From Auanema rhodensis (Eukaryota > Nematoda > Chromadorea > Rhabditida > Rhabditidae), in assembly GCA_964057225.1 (NCBI GenBank), contig OZ059895.1, forward strand, positions 21,834,688-21,898,687: a stretch of 64,000 nucleotides of DNA. The letters run 5' to 3'. Below the pieces are notes generated by a model, which was not told the DNA's origin, searched no databases, and saw only the letters and a program-made list of their open reading frames with translations. Shown here piece after piece: positions 13,684 to 24,207 of this stretch; position 1 is the stretch's first letter; every line of letters starts with the position of its first letter. A program made the position numbers and the translations under genes.

Positions 13684-15087
13684 TGTCAAAATGTTTTTGG
13701 AAGCAATGTTGAGTGTACATGGAAACTCAACATACACTAACGCATCATTTTTCAAACGATCATAACTAATTTTTGTATTAAGCGTTTCTCAATGTAGTAT
13801 AGTGCATTCGATGCGGATTTTTAAGCTGCGTCGATCTGTGTTATCAGATTTGCGCTAGCTTAAAAATGCACCGAGATATCAACTGATATAAGTTCACACT
13901 TACATCTTCGATTTTCACCCTGAAGAATTAATTTTTTCGTTGAATAACAATGTCCATCGTCTTTGCCTTGAAAAAAGGAATCTAAAAACATCTACTTTTT
14001 GCTAAATTATTTTGAAATTTTTCGAAAAAATTTTTGTCAAAATGTTTTTGGAAGCAATGTTGAGTGTACATGGAAACTCAACATACACTAACGCATCATT
14101 TTTCAAACGATCATAACTAATTTTTGTATTAAGCGTTTCTCAATGTAGTATAGTGCATTCGATGCGGATTTTTAAGCTGCGTCGATCTGTGTTATCAGAT
14201 TTGCGCTAGCTTAAAAATGCACCGAGATATCAACTGATATAAGTTCACACTTATATCCTCGATTTTCACCCTGAAGAATTAATTTTTTCGTTGAATAACA
14301 TTGTCCATCGTCTTTGCCTTGAAAAAAGGAATCTAAAAACATCTACTTTTTGCTAAATTATTTTGAAATTTTTCGAAAAAATTTTTGTCAAAATGTTTTT
14401 GGAAGCAATGTTGAGTGTACATGGAAACTCAACATACACTAACGCATCATTTTTCAAACGATCATAACTAATTTTTGTATTAAGCGTTTCTCAATGTAGT
14501 ATAGTGCATTCGATGCGGATTTTTAAGCTGCGTCGATCTGTGTTATCAGATTTGCGCTAGCTTAAAAATGCACCGAGATATCAACTGATATAAGTTCACA
14601 CTTACATCTTCGATTTTCACCCTGAAGAATTAATTTTTTCGTTGAATAACAATGTCCATCGTCTTTGCCTTGAAAAAAGGAATCTAAAAACATCTACTTT
14701 TTGCTAAATTATTTTGAAATTTTTCGAAAAAATTTTTGTCAAAATGTTTTTGGAAGCAATGTTGAGTGTACATGGAAACTCAACATACACTAACGCATCA
14801 TTTTTCAAAGGATCATAACTAATTTTTGTATTAAGCGTTTCTCAATGTAGTATAGTGCATTCGATGCGGATTTTTAAGCTGCGTCGATCTGTGTTATCAG
14901 ATTTGCGCTAGCTTAAAAATGCACCGAGATATCAACTGATATAAGTTCACACTTATATCCTCGATTTTCACCCTGAAGAATTAATTTTTTCGTTGAATAA
15001 CATTGTCCATCGTCTTTGCCTTAAAAAAAAAAATCTGAAAACATCTACTTTTTGCTAAATTATTTTGAAATTTTTCGAAAAAATTTT
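13684..15087. repeat. Four-monomer block, copy 1 (13-monomer offset)
   Basis: Units 40-43, ending in the CAAAGG unit, match units 53-56 (18247-19650) in haplotype order. The offset is 4563 bases, exactly 13 x 351. It partly overlaps the two-monomer duplication at 14386-15789, showing nested events. Confidence 0.75.
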
Positions 15088-15789
15088 TGTCAAAATGTTT
15101 TTGGAAGCAATGTTGAGTGTACATGGAAACTCAACATACACTAACGCATCATTTTTCAAACGATCATAACTAATTTTTGTATTAAGCGTTTCTCAATGTA
15201 GTATAGTGCATTCGATGCGGATTTTTAAGCTGCGTCGATCTGTGTTATCAGATTTGCGCTAGCTTAAAAATGCACCGAGATATCAACTGATATAAGTTCA
15301 CACTTACATCTTCGATTTTCACCCTGAAGAATTAATTTTTTCGTTGAATAACAATGTCCATCGTCTTTGCCTTGAAAAAAGGAATCTAAAAACATCTACT
15401 TTTTGCTAAATTATTTTGAAATTTTTCGAAAAAATTTTTGTCAAAATGTTTTTGGAAGCAATGTTGAGTGTACATGGAAACTCAACATACACTAACGCAT
15501 CATTTTTCAAAGGATCATAACTAATTTTTGTATTAAGCGTTTCTCAATGTAGTATAGTGCATTCGATGCGGATTTTTAAGCTGCGTCGATCTGTGTTATC
15601 AGATTTGCGCTAGCTTAAAAATGCACCGAGATATCAACTGATATAAGTTCACACTTATATCCTCGATTTTCACCCTGAAGAATTAATTTTTTCGTTGAAT
15701 AACATTGTCCATCGTCTTTGCCTTAAAAAAAAAAATCTGAAAACATCTACTTTTTGCTAAATTATTTTGAAATTTTTCGAAAAAATTTT
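14386..15789. repeat. Two-monomer tandem duplication with CAAAGG marker
   Basis: Units 42-43 (14386-15087) and 44-45 (15088-15789) are the same pair: a TTACATCTTCG unit followed by a unit with TTTCAAAGGATC (C74G) and the A-rich allele. The markers at 14806 and 15508 are exactly 702 bases apart. Confidence 0.85.
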
Positions 15790-16491
15790 TGTCAAAATGT
15801 TTTTGGAAGCAATGTTGAGTGTACATGGAAACTCAACATACACTAATGCATCATTTTTCAAACGATCATAACTAATTTTTGTATTAAGCGTTTCTCAATG
15901 TAGTATAGTGCATTCGATGCGGATTTTTAAGCTGCGTCGATCTGTGTTATCAGATTTGCGCTAGCTTAAAAATGCACCGAGATATCAACTGATATAAGTT
16001 CACACTTATATCCTCGATTTTCACCCTGAAGAATTAATTTTTTCGTTGAATAACAATGTCCATCGTCTTTGCCTTGAAAAAAGGAATCTAAAAACATCTA
16101 CTTTTTGCTAAATTATTTTGAAATTTTTCGAAAAAATTTTTGTCAAAATGTTTTTGGAAGCAATGTTGAGTGTACATGGAAACTCAACATACACTAACGC
16201 ATCATTTTTCAAACGATCATAACTAATTTTTGTATTAAGCGTTTCTCAATGTAGTATAGTGCATTCGATGCGGATTTTTAAGCTGCGTCGATCTGTGTTA
16301 TCAGATTTGCGCTAGCTTAAAAATGCACCGAGATATCAACTGATATAAGTTCACACTTATATCCTCGATTTTCACCCTGAAGAATTAATTTTTTCGTTGA
16401 ATAACATTGTCCATCGTCTTTGCCTTAAAAAAAAAAATCTGAAAACATCTACTTTTTGCTAAATTATTTTGAAATTTTTCGAAAAAATTTT

Positions 16492-18948
16492 TGTCAAAAT
16501 GTTTTTGGAAGCAATGTTGAGTGTACATGGAAACTCAACATACACTAATGCATCATTTTTCAAACGATCATAACTAATTTTTGTATTAAGCGTTTCTCAA
16601 TGTAGTATAGTGCATTCGATGCGGATTTTTAAGCTGCGTCGATCTGTGTTATCAGATTTGCGCTAGCTTAAAAATGCACCGAGATATCAACTGATATAAG
16701 TTCACACTTATATCCTCGATTTTCACCCTGAAGAATTAATTTTTTCGTTGAATAACAATGTCCATCGTCTTTGCCTTGAAAAAAGGAATCTAAAAACATC
16801 TACTTTTTGCTAAATTATTTTGAAATTTTTCGAAAAAATTTTTGTCAAAATGTTTTTGGAAGCAATGTTGAGTGTACATGGAAACTCAACATACACTAAC
16901 GCATCATTTTTCAAACGATCATAACTAATTTTTGTATTAAGCGTTTCTCAATGTAGTATAGTGCATTCGATGCGGATTTTTAAGCTGCGTCGATCTGTGT
17001 TATCAGATTTGCGCTAGCTTAAAAATGCACCGAGATATCAACTGATATAAGTTCACACTTACATCTTCGATTTTCACCCTGAAGAATTAATTTTTTCGTT
17101 GAATAACAATGTCCATCGTCTTTGCCTTGAAAAAAGGAATCTAAAAACATCTACTTTTTGCTAAATTATTTTGAAATTTTTCGAAAAAATTTTTGTCAAA
17201 ATGTTTTTGGAAGCAATGTTGAGTGTACATGGAAACTCAACATACACTAACGCATCATTTTTCAAACGATCATAACTAATTTTTGTATTAAGCGTTTCTC
17301 AATGTAGTATAGTGCATTCGATGCGGATTTTTAAGCTGCGTCGATCTGTGTTATCAGATTTGCGCTAGCTTAAAAATGCACCGAGATATCAACTGATATA
17401 AGTTCACACTTATATCCTCGATTTTCACCCTGAAGAATTAATTTTTTCGTTGAATAACATTGTCCATCGTCTTTGCCTTGAAAAAAGGAATCTAAAAACA
17501 TCTACTTTTTGCTAAATTATTTTGAAATTTTTCGAAAAAATTTTTGTCAAAATGTTTTTGGAAGCAATGTTGAGTGTACATGGAAACTCAACATACACTA
17601 ACGCATCATTTTTCAAACGATCATAACTAATTTTTGTATTAAGCGTTTCTCAATGTAGTATAGTGCATTCGATGCGGATTTTTAAGCTGCGTCGATCTGT
17701 GTTATCAGATTTGCGCTAGCTTAAAAATGCACCGAGATATCAACTGATATAAGTTCACACTTATATCCTCGATTTTCACCCTGAAGAATTAATTTTTTCG
17801 TTGAATAACATTGTCCATCGTCTTTGCCTTAAAAAAAAAAATCTGAAAACATCTACTTTTTGCTAAATTATTTTGAAATTTTTCGAAAAAATTTTTGTCA
17901 AAATGTTTTTGGAAGCAATGTTGAGTGTACATGGAAACTCAACATACACTAATGCATCATTTTTCAAACGATCATAACTAATTTTTGTATTAAGCGTTTC
18001 TCAATGTAGTATAGTGCATTCGATGCGGATTTTTAAGCTGCGTCGATCTGTGTTATCAGATTTGCGCTAGCTTAAAAATGCACCGAGATATCAACTGATA
18101 TAAGTTCACACTTATATCCTCGATTTTCACCCTGAAGAATTAATTTTTTCGTTGAATAACAATGTCCATCGTCTTTGCCTTGAAAAAAGGAATCTAAAAA
18201 CATCTACTTTTTGCTAAATTATTTTGAAATTTTTCGAAAAAATTTTTGTCAAAATGTTTTTGGAAGCAATGTTGAGTGTACATGGAAACTCAACATACAC
18301 TAACGCATCATTTTTCAAACGATCATAACTAATTTTTGTATTAAGCGTTTCTCAATGTAGTATAGTGCATTCGATGCGGATTTTTAAGCTGCGTCGATCT
18401 GTGTTATCAGATTTGCGCTAGCTTAAAAATGCACCGAGATATCAACTGATATAAGTTCACACTTACATCTTCGATTTTCACCCTGAAGAATTAATTTTTT
18501 CGTTGAATAACAATGTCCATCGTCTTTGCCTTGAAAAAAGGAATCTAAAAACATCTACTTTTTGCTAAATTATTTTGAAATTTTTCGAAAAAATTTTTGT
18601 CAAAATGTTTTTGGAAGCAATGTTGAGTGTACATGGAAACTCAACATACACTAACGCATCATTTTTCAAACGATCATAACTAATTTTTGTATTAAGCGTT
18701 TCTCAATGTAGTATAGTGCATTCGATGCGGATTTTTAAGCTGCGTCGATCTGTGTTATCAGATTTGCGCTAGCTTAAAAATGCACCGAGATATCAACTGA
18801 TATAAGTTCACACTTATATCCTCGATTTTCACCCTGAAGAATTAATTTTTTCGTTGAATAACATTGTCCATCGTCTTTGCCTTGAAAAAAGGAATCTAAA
18901 AACATCTACTTTTTGCTAAATTATTTTGAAATTTTTCGAAAAAATTTT
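16492..18948. repeat. Four-monomer-offset duplication
   Basis: Units 48-50 (16492-17544) recur as units 52-54 (17896-18948), exactly 1404 bases later: T58/A267 unit, TTACATCTTCG unit, then C58/T267 GGAAT unit. Unit 51 between them carries the A-rich allele; its counterpart after copy 2 does not. Confidence 0.7.
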
Positions 18949-19650
18949 TGTCAAAATGTTTTTGGAAGCAATGTTGAGTGTACATGGAAACTCAACATAC
19001 ACTAACGCATCATTTTTCAAACGATCATAACTAATTTTTGTATTAAGCGTTTCTCAATGTAGTATAGTGCATTCGATGCGGATTTTTAAGCTGCGTCGAT
19101 CTGTGTTATCAGATTTGCGCTAGCTTAAAAATGCACCGAGATATCAACTGATATAAGTTCACACTTACATCTTCGATTTTCACCCTGAAGAATTAATTTT
19201 TTCGTTGAATAACAATGTCCATCGTCTTTGCCTTGAAAAAAGGAATCTAAAAACATCTACTTTTTGCTAAATTATTTTGAAATTTTTCGAAAAAATTTTT
19301 GTCAAAATGTTTTTGGAAGCAATGTTGAGTGTACATGGAAACTCAACATACACTAACGCATCATTTTTCAAAGGATCATAACTAATTTTTGTATTAAGCG
19401 TTTCTCAATGTAGTATAGTGCATTCGATGCGGATTTTTAAGCTGCGTCGATCTGTGTTATCAGATTTGCGCTAGCTTAAAAATGCACCGAGATATCAACT
19501 GATATAAGTTCACACTTATATCCTCGATTTTCACCCTGAAGAATTAATTTTTTCGTTGAATAACATTGTCCATCGTCTTTGCCTTAAAAAAAAAAATCTG
19601 AAAACATCTACTTTTTGCTAAATTATTTTGAAATTTTTCGAAAAAATTTT
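18247..19650. repeat. Four-monomer block, copy 2 (13-monomer offset)
   Basis: Units 53-56 match units 40-43, including the rare CAAAGG change at 19369. The unit after the block (from 19651) differs from the unit after copy 1, marking an exchange breakpoint and the start of zone 3. Confidence 0.75.
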
Positions 19651-20701
19651 TGTCAAAATGTTTTTGGAAGCAATGTTGAGTGTACATGGAAACTCAACAT
19701 ACACTAATGCATCATTTTTCAAACGATCATAACTAATTTTTGTATTAAGCGTTTCTCAATGTAGTATAGTGCATTCGATGCGGATTTTTAAGCTGCGTCG
19801 ATCTGTGTTATCAGATTTGCGCTAGCTTAAAAATGCACCGAGATATCAACTGATATAAGTTCACACATATCCTCGATTTTCACCCTGAAGAATTAATTTT
19901 TTCGTTGAATAACATTGTCCATCGTCTTTGCCTTGAAAAAAGGAATCTAAAAACATCTACTTTTTGCTAAATTATTTTGAAATTTTTCGAAAAAATTTTT
20001 GTCAAAATGTTTTTGGAAGCAATGTTGAGTGTACATGGAAACTCAACATACACTAATGCATCATTTTTCAAACGATCATAACTAATTTTTGTATTGAGCG
20101 TTTCTCATTGAAGTATAGTGCATTCGATGCGGATTTTTAAGCTGCGTCGATCTGTGTTATCAGATTTGCGCTAGCTTAAAAATGCACCGAGATATCAACT
20201 GATATAAGTTCACACTTATATCCTCGATTTTCACCCTGAAGAATTAATTTTTTCGTTGAATAACATTGTCCATCGTCTTTGCCTTGAAAAAAGGAATCTA
20301 AAAACATCTACTTTTTGCTAAATTATTTTGAAATTTTTCGAAAAAATTTTTGTCAAAATGTTTTCGGAAGCAATGTTGAGTGTACATGGAAACTCAACAT
20401 ACACTAATGCATCATTTTTCAAACGATCATAACTAATTTTTGTATTGAGCGTTTCTCATTGAAGTATAGTGCATTCGATGCGGATTTTTAAGCTGCGTCG
20501 ATCTGTGTTATCAGATTTGCGCTAGCTTAAAAATGCACCGAGATATCAACTGATATAAGTTCACACTTATATCCTCGATTTTCACCCTGAAGAATTAATT
20601 TTTTCGTTGAATAACATTGTCCATCGTCTTTGCCTTGAAAAAAGGAATCTAAAAACATCTACTTTTTGCTAAATTATTTTGAAATTTTTCGAAAAAATTT
20701 T

Positions 20702-21402
20702 TGTCAAAATGTTTTTGGAAGCAATGTTGAGTGTACATGGAAACTCAACATACACTAATGCATCATTTTTCAAACGATCATAACTAATTTTTGTATTGAG
20801 CGTTTCTCATTGTAGTATAGTGCATTCGATGCGGATTTTTGAGCTGCGTCGATCTGTGTTATCAGATTTGCGCTAGCTTAAAAATGCACCGAGATATCAA
20901 CTGATATAAGTTCACACTTATATCCTCGATTTTCACCCTGAAGAATTAATTTTTTCGTTGAATAATATTGTCCATCGTCTTTGCCTTAAAAAAAAAATCT
21001 GAAAACATCTACTTTTTGCTAAGTTATTTTGAAATTTTTCGAAAAAATTTTTGTCAAAATGTTTTTGGAAGCAATGTTGAGTGTACATGGAAACTCAACA
21101 TACACTAATGCATCATTTTTCAAACGATCATAACTAATTTTTGTATTGAGCGTTTCTCATTGTAGTATAGTGCATTCGATGCGGATTTTTGAGCTGCGTC
21201 GATCTGTGTAATCAGATTTGCGCTAGCTTAAAAATGCACCGAGATATCAACTGATATAAGTTCACACTTATATCCTCGATTTTCACCCTGAAGAATTAAT
21301 TTTTTCGTTGAATAACATTGTCCATCGTCTTTGCCTTAAAAAAAAAAATCTGAAAACATCTACTTTTTGCTAAATTATTTTGAAATTTTTCGAAAAAATT
21401 TT
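20702..21402. repeat. TAATATTG/GTGTAATCAG monomer pair, copy 1
   Basis: Unit 60 has AATAATATTG at about 20961 and unit 61 has GTGTAATCAG at 21206. Unit 60 also has a private CTAAGTTATT near 21020. Confidence 0.8.
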
Positions 21403-22475
21403 TGTCAAAATGTTTTTGGAAGCAATGTTGAGTGTACATGGAAACTCAACATACACTAATGCATCATTTTTCAAACGATCATAACTAATTTTTGTATTGA
21501 GCGTTTCTCATTGAAGTATAGTGCATTCGATGCGGATTTTTAAGCTGCGTCGATCTGTGTTATCAGATTTGCGCTAGCTTAAAAATGCACCGAGATATCA
21601 ACTGATATAAGTTCACACTTATATCCTCGATTTTCACCCTGAAGAATTAATTTTTTCGTTGAATAACATTGTCCATCGTCTTTGCCTTAAAAAAAAAAAT
21701 CTGAAAACATCTACTTTTTGCTAAATTATTTTGAAATTTTTCGAAAAAATTTTTGTCAAAATGTTTTTGGAAGCAATGTTGAGTGTACATGGAAACTCAA
21801 CATACACTAATGCATCATTTTTCAAACGATCATAACTAATTTTTGTATTAAGCGTTTCTCAATGTAGTATAGTGCATTCGATGCGGATTTTTAAGCTGCG
21901 TCGATCTGTGTTATCAGATTTGCGCTAGCTTAAAAATGCACCGAGATATCAACTGATATAAGTTCACACATATCCTCGATTTTCACCCTAAAGAATTAAT
22001 TTTTTCGTTGAATAACATTGTCCATCGTCTTTGCCTTGAAAAAAGGAATCTAAAAACATCTACTTTTTGCTAAATTATTTTGAAATTTTTCGAAAAAATT
22101 TTTGTCAAAATGTTTTTGGAAGCAATGTTGAGTGTACATGGAAACTCAACATACACTAATGCATCATTTTTCAAACGATCATAACTAATTTTTGTATTGA
22201 GCGTTTCTCATTGAAGTATAGTGCATTCGATGCGGATTTTTAAGCTGCGTCGATCTGTGTTATCAGATTTGCGCTAGCTTAAAAATGCACCGAGATATCA
22301 ACTGATATAAGTTCACACTTATATCCTCGATTTTCACCCTGAAGAATTAATTTTTTCGTTGAATAACATTGTCCATCGTCTTTGCCTTGAAAAAAGGAAT
22401 CTAAAAACATCTACTTTTTGCTAAATTATTTTGAAATTTTTCGAAAAAATTTTTGTCAAAATGTTTTTGGAAGCA

Positions 22476-22508
22476 ATGTTGAGTGTACATGGAAACTCAA
22501 CATACACT
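22476..22508. other. Two interlocked dyads at monomer positions 23-55
   Basis: ATGTTGAG at 23-30 is the perfect inverted complement of CTCAACAT at 43-50, with a 12-base loop. AGTGTA at 29-34 is the inverted complement of TACACT at 50-55, with a 15-base loop. The arms overlap by two bases on the 5' side and one on the 3' side, and the 3' arm of the first lies in the loop of the second, so the two cannot fully form together. The arrangement recurs in nearly every monomer. Most substitutions here fall in the loop (for example at 40, 56,521 and 57,577 region copies). Exceptions that break an arm are at 35124, 38631, 60361 and 62103 region copies. Function is unknown. Confidence 0.75.
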
Positions 22509-22573
22509 AATGCATCATTTTTCAAACGATCATAACTAATTTTTGTATTAAGCGTTTCTCAATGTAGTATAGT

Positions 22574-22584
22574 GCATTCGATGC
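22574..22584. other. Short dyad GCAT-TCG-ATGC, monomer 121-131
   Basis: A 4-bp inverted repeat with a three-base spacer is present in most copies. The C122A variant destroys the left arm and creates an EcoRI site (GAATTC) in six monomers, at 52042, 59413, 60102, 61506, 61844 and 63248. In zone 5 a separate variant, TGCAATTGATG, alters the same dyad. Confidence 0.6.
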
Positions 22585-22603
22585 GGATTTTTAAGCTGCG
22601 TCG

Positions 22604-22619
22604 ATCTGTGTTATCAGAT
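22604..22619. other. Dyad ATCTG-N6-CAGAT, monomer 151-166
   Basis: ATCTG and CAGAT are perfect inverted complements around a six-base loop (TGTTAT). The only recurrent change seen in the element is in the loop, T to A, giving GTGTAATCAG at 21206, 24011, 27168 and 29271, so the arms stay intact in those copies. Confidence 0.55.
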
Positions 22620-22645
22620 TTGCGCTAGCTTAAAAATGCACCGAG

Positions 22646-22676
22646 ATATCAACTGATATAAGTTCACACTTATATC
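22646..22676. other. Two overlapping dyads at monomer positions 193-223
   Basis: ATATCA (193-198) and TGATAT (201-206) are inverted complements separated by AC. GATATAAG (202-209) and CTTATATC (216-223) are inverted complements with loop TTCACA. TGATAT and GATATAAG overlap, so the two hairpins exclude each other. This region is also variable: T220C puts a mismatch in the second stem, a TT deletion (CACACATATCC) removes two stem bases in eight copies I located, and zone 5 has GATATATG in place of GATATAAG. Confidence 0.7.
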
Positions 22677-22704
22677 CTCGATTTTCACCCTGAAGAATTA
22701 ATTT

Positions 22705-22721
22705 TTTCGTTGAATAACATT
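22705..22721 (+). other. CENP-B-box-like half motif TTTCGTTG, monomer 252-268
   Basis: The 17-base stretch starting TTTCGTTGAATA matches all of the first eight positions of the mammalian CENP-B box consensus (YTTCGTTG) and the A at position 10, but not the CGGG at positions 13-16. By the minimal rule NTTCGNNNNANNCGGGN it keeps five of nine required bases. TTCGTTGAA was intact in all copies I followed except one (TTGAATGAC near 43755, which changes the 3' side only). Binding by a CENP-B-like protein is not shown; a chance match to an AT-rich repeat is possible. Confidence 0.35.
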
Positions 22722-22739
22722 GTCCATCGTCTTTGCCTT

Positions 22740-22754
22740 GAAAAAAGGAATCTA
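22740..22754 (+). other. A-run indel and linked substitution hotspot, monomer 287-301
   Basis: Two main alleles occur: GAAAAAAGGAATCTA and (G/A)AAAAAAAAAATCTG. Replacement of GG at 294-295 by AA is almost always linked to G at 301. The A-rich allele varies in length by one to three bases between monomers, probably by slippage, and explains many of the 348-350-bp units. Recombinant alleles are seen, such as GGAATCTG at about 1346 and 5908 and GAAAGAAAGAATCTG at about 40276 and 40977. Confidence 0.85.
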
Positions 22755-22784
22755 AAAACATCTACTTTTTGCTAAATTATTTTG

Positions 22785-22819
22785 AAATTTTTCGAAAAAA
22801 TTTTTGTCAAAATGTTTTT
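22785..22819. other. A-tract cluster across the monomer junction
   Basis: Monomer positions 332-351 and 1-15 of the next unit hold AAATTTTT, AAAAAATTTTT, AAAA and TTTTT tracts whose centres lie roughly one helical turn apart for the first three, a layout expected to bend DNA. The perfect palindrome TTTTTCGAAAAA (335-346) is at its core. The two T5 tracts flanking CGAAAAAA are the likely endpoints of the 13-base deletion seen in two monomers of zone 6. Curvature is inferred, not measured. Confidence 0.55.
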
Positions 22820-23506
22820 GGAAGCAATGTTGAGTGTACATGGAAACTCAACATACACTAATGCATCATTTTTCAAACGATCATAACTAATTTTTGTATT
22901 GAGCGTTTCTCATTGTAGTATAGTGCATTCGATGCGGATTTTTGAGCTGCGTCGATCTGTGTTATCAGATTTGCGCTAGCTTAAAAATGCACCGAGATAT
23001 CAACTGATATAAGTTCACACTTATATCCTCGATTTTCACCCTAAAGAATTAATTTTTTCGTTGAATAACATTGTCCATCGTCTTTGCCTTGAAAAAAGGA
23101 ATCTAAAAACATCTACTTTTTGCTAAATTATTTTGAAATTTTTCGAAAAAATTTTTGTCAAAATGTTTTTGGAAGCAATGTTGAGTGTACATGGAAACTC
23201 AACATACACTAATGCATCATTTTTCAAACGATCATAACTAATTTTTGTATTGAGCGTTTCTCATTGAAGTATAGTGCATTCGATGCGGATTTTTAAGCTG
23301 CGTCGATCTGTGTTATCAGATTTGCGCTAGCTTAAAAATGCACCGAGATATCAACTGATATAAGTTCACACTTATATCCTCGATTTTCACCCTGAAGAAT
23401 TAATTTTTTCGTTGAATAACATTGTCCATCGTCTTTGCCTTGAAAAAAGGAATCTAAAAACATCTACTTTTTGCTAAATTATTTTGAAATTTTTCGAAAA
23501 AATTTT

Positions 23507-24207
23507 TGTCAAAATGTTTTTGGAAGCAATGTTGAGTGTACATGGAAACTCAACATACACTAATGCATCATTTTTCAAACGATCATAACTAATTTTTGTA
23601 TTGAGCGTTTCTCATTGTAGTATAGTGCATTCGATGCGGATTTTTGAGCTGCGTCGATCTGTGTTATCAGATTTGCGCTAGCTTAAAAATGCACCGAGAT
23701 ATCAACTGATATAAGTTCACACTTATATCCTCGATTTTCACCCTGAAGAATTAATTTTTTCGTTGAATAATATTGTCCATCGTCTTTGCCTTAAAAAAAA
23801 AATCTGAAAACATCTACTTTTTGCTAAATTATTTTGAAATTTTTCGAAAAAATTTTTGTCAAAATGTTTTTGGAAGCAATGTTGAGTGTACATGGAAACT
23901 CAACATACACTAATGCATCATTTTTCAAACGATCATAACTAATTTTTGTATTGAGCGTTTCTCATTGTAGTATAGTGCATTCGATGCGGATTTTTGAGCT
24001 GCGTCGATCTGTGTAATCAGATTTGCGCTAGCTTAAAAATGCACCGAGATATCAACTGATATAAGTTCACACTTATATCCTCGATTTTCACCCTGAAGAA
24101 TTAATTTTTTCGTTGAATAACATTGTCCATCGTCTTTGCCTTAAAAAAAAAAATCTGAAAACATCTACTTTTTGCTAAATTATTTTGAAATTTTTCGAAA
24201 AAATTTT
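23507..24207. repeat. TAATATTG/GTGTAATCAG monomer pair, copy 2
   Basis: Units 68-69, with markers at 23766 and 24011, 2805 bases (eight monomers less 3 bases) from copy 1. Followed from 24208 by a unit with GTAATATAG, as in copy 4. Confidence 0.8.

Larger units (their letters stand above)
6668..19650. repeat. Zone 2: monomers 20-56, interleaved haplotypes
   Basis: Three haplotypes alternate: T58/G97/T109/G140 with T220; C58/A97/A109/A140 with T220C plus C224T (TTACATCTTCG, common from about 11450); and A97 units with the A-rich allele and G301. From 12280 to 15790 the TTACATCTTCG unit appears as every second monomer, a local dimeric order. Short block duplications at 3-, 2-, 4- and 13-monomer offsets are listed separately. 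No non-satellite sequence is present. Confidence 0.85.
22454..22804 (+). repeat. Reference monomer (majority-type 351-bp unit)
   Basis: This copy carries the commonest state at nearly every variable site (T58, A97, A109, A140, T220, T267, G287 with GG at 294-295 and A301, T329) and is used as the coordinate system here. It has 110 G+C in 351 bases and 12 CpG dinucleotides. Single-copy restriction sites within it include NheI (GCTAGC at 171-176) and EcoRV (GATATC at 192-197). The length is 3 x 117, so reading frame is kept from unit to unit, yet stops close all six frames. No internal half-unit duplication is apparent, so the 351-bp unit looks like the basic monomer and not a diverged dimer. 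Confidence 0.9.

Noticed and set aside
22655-22662. TATAAG in GATATAAGTTC as a TATA box
   Set aside because: A TATA-like hexamer is expected by chance in a 69% AT repeat, and it is part of a dyad and altered in zone 5. Satellite transcription is possible but not supported by this alone.
22454-22804. Monomer as a diverged dimer of two about 175-bp halves
   Set aside because: Comparing the halves by eye shows only short AT-rich matches such as AATTTTTGT at unequal spacing (85 and 346). No consistent half-unit alignment is visible.
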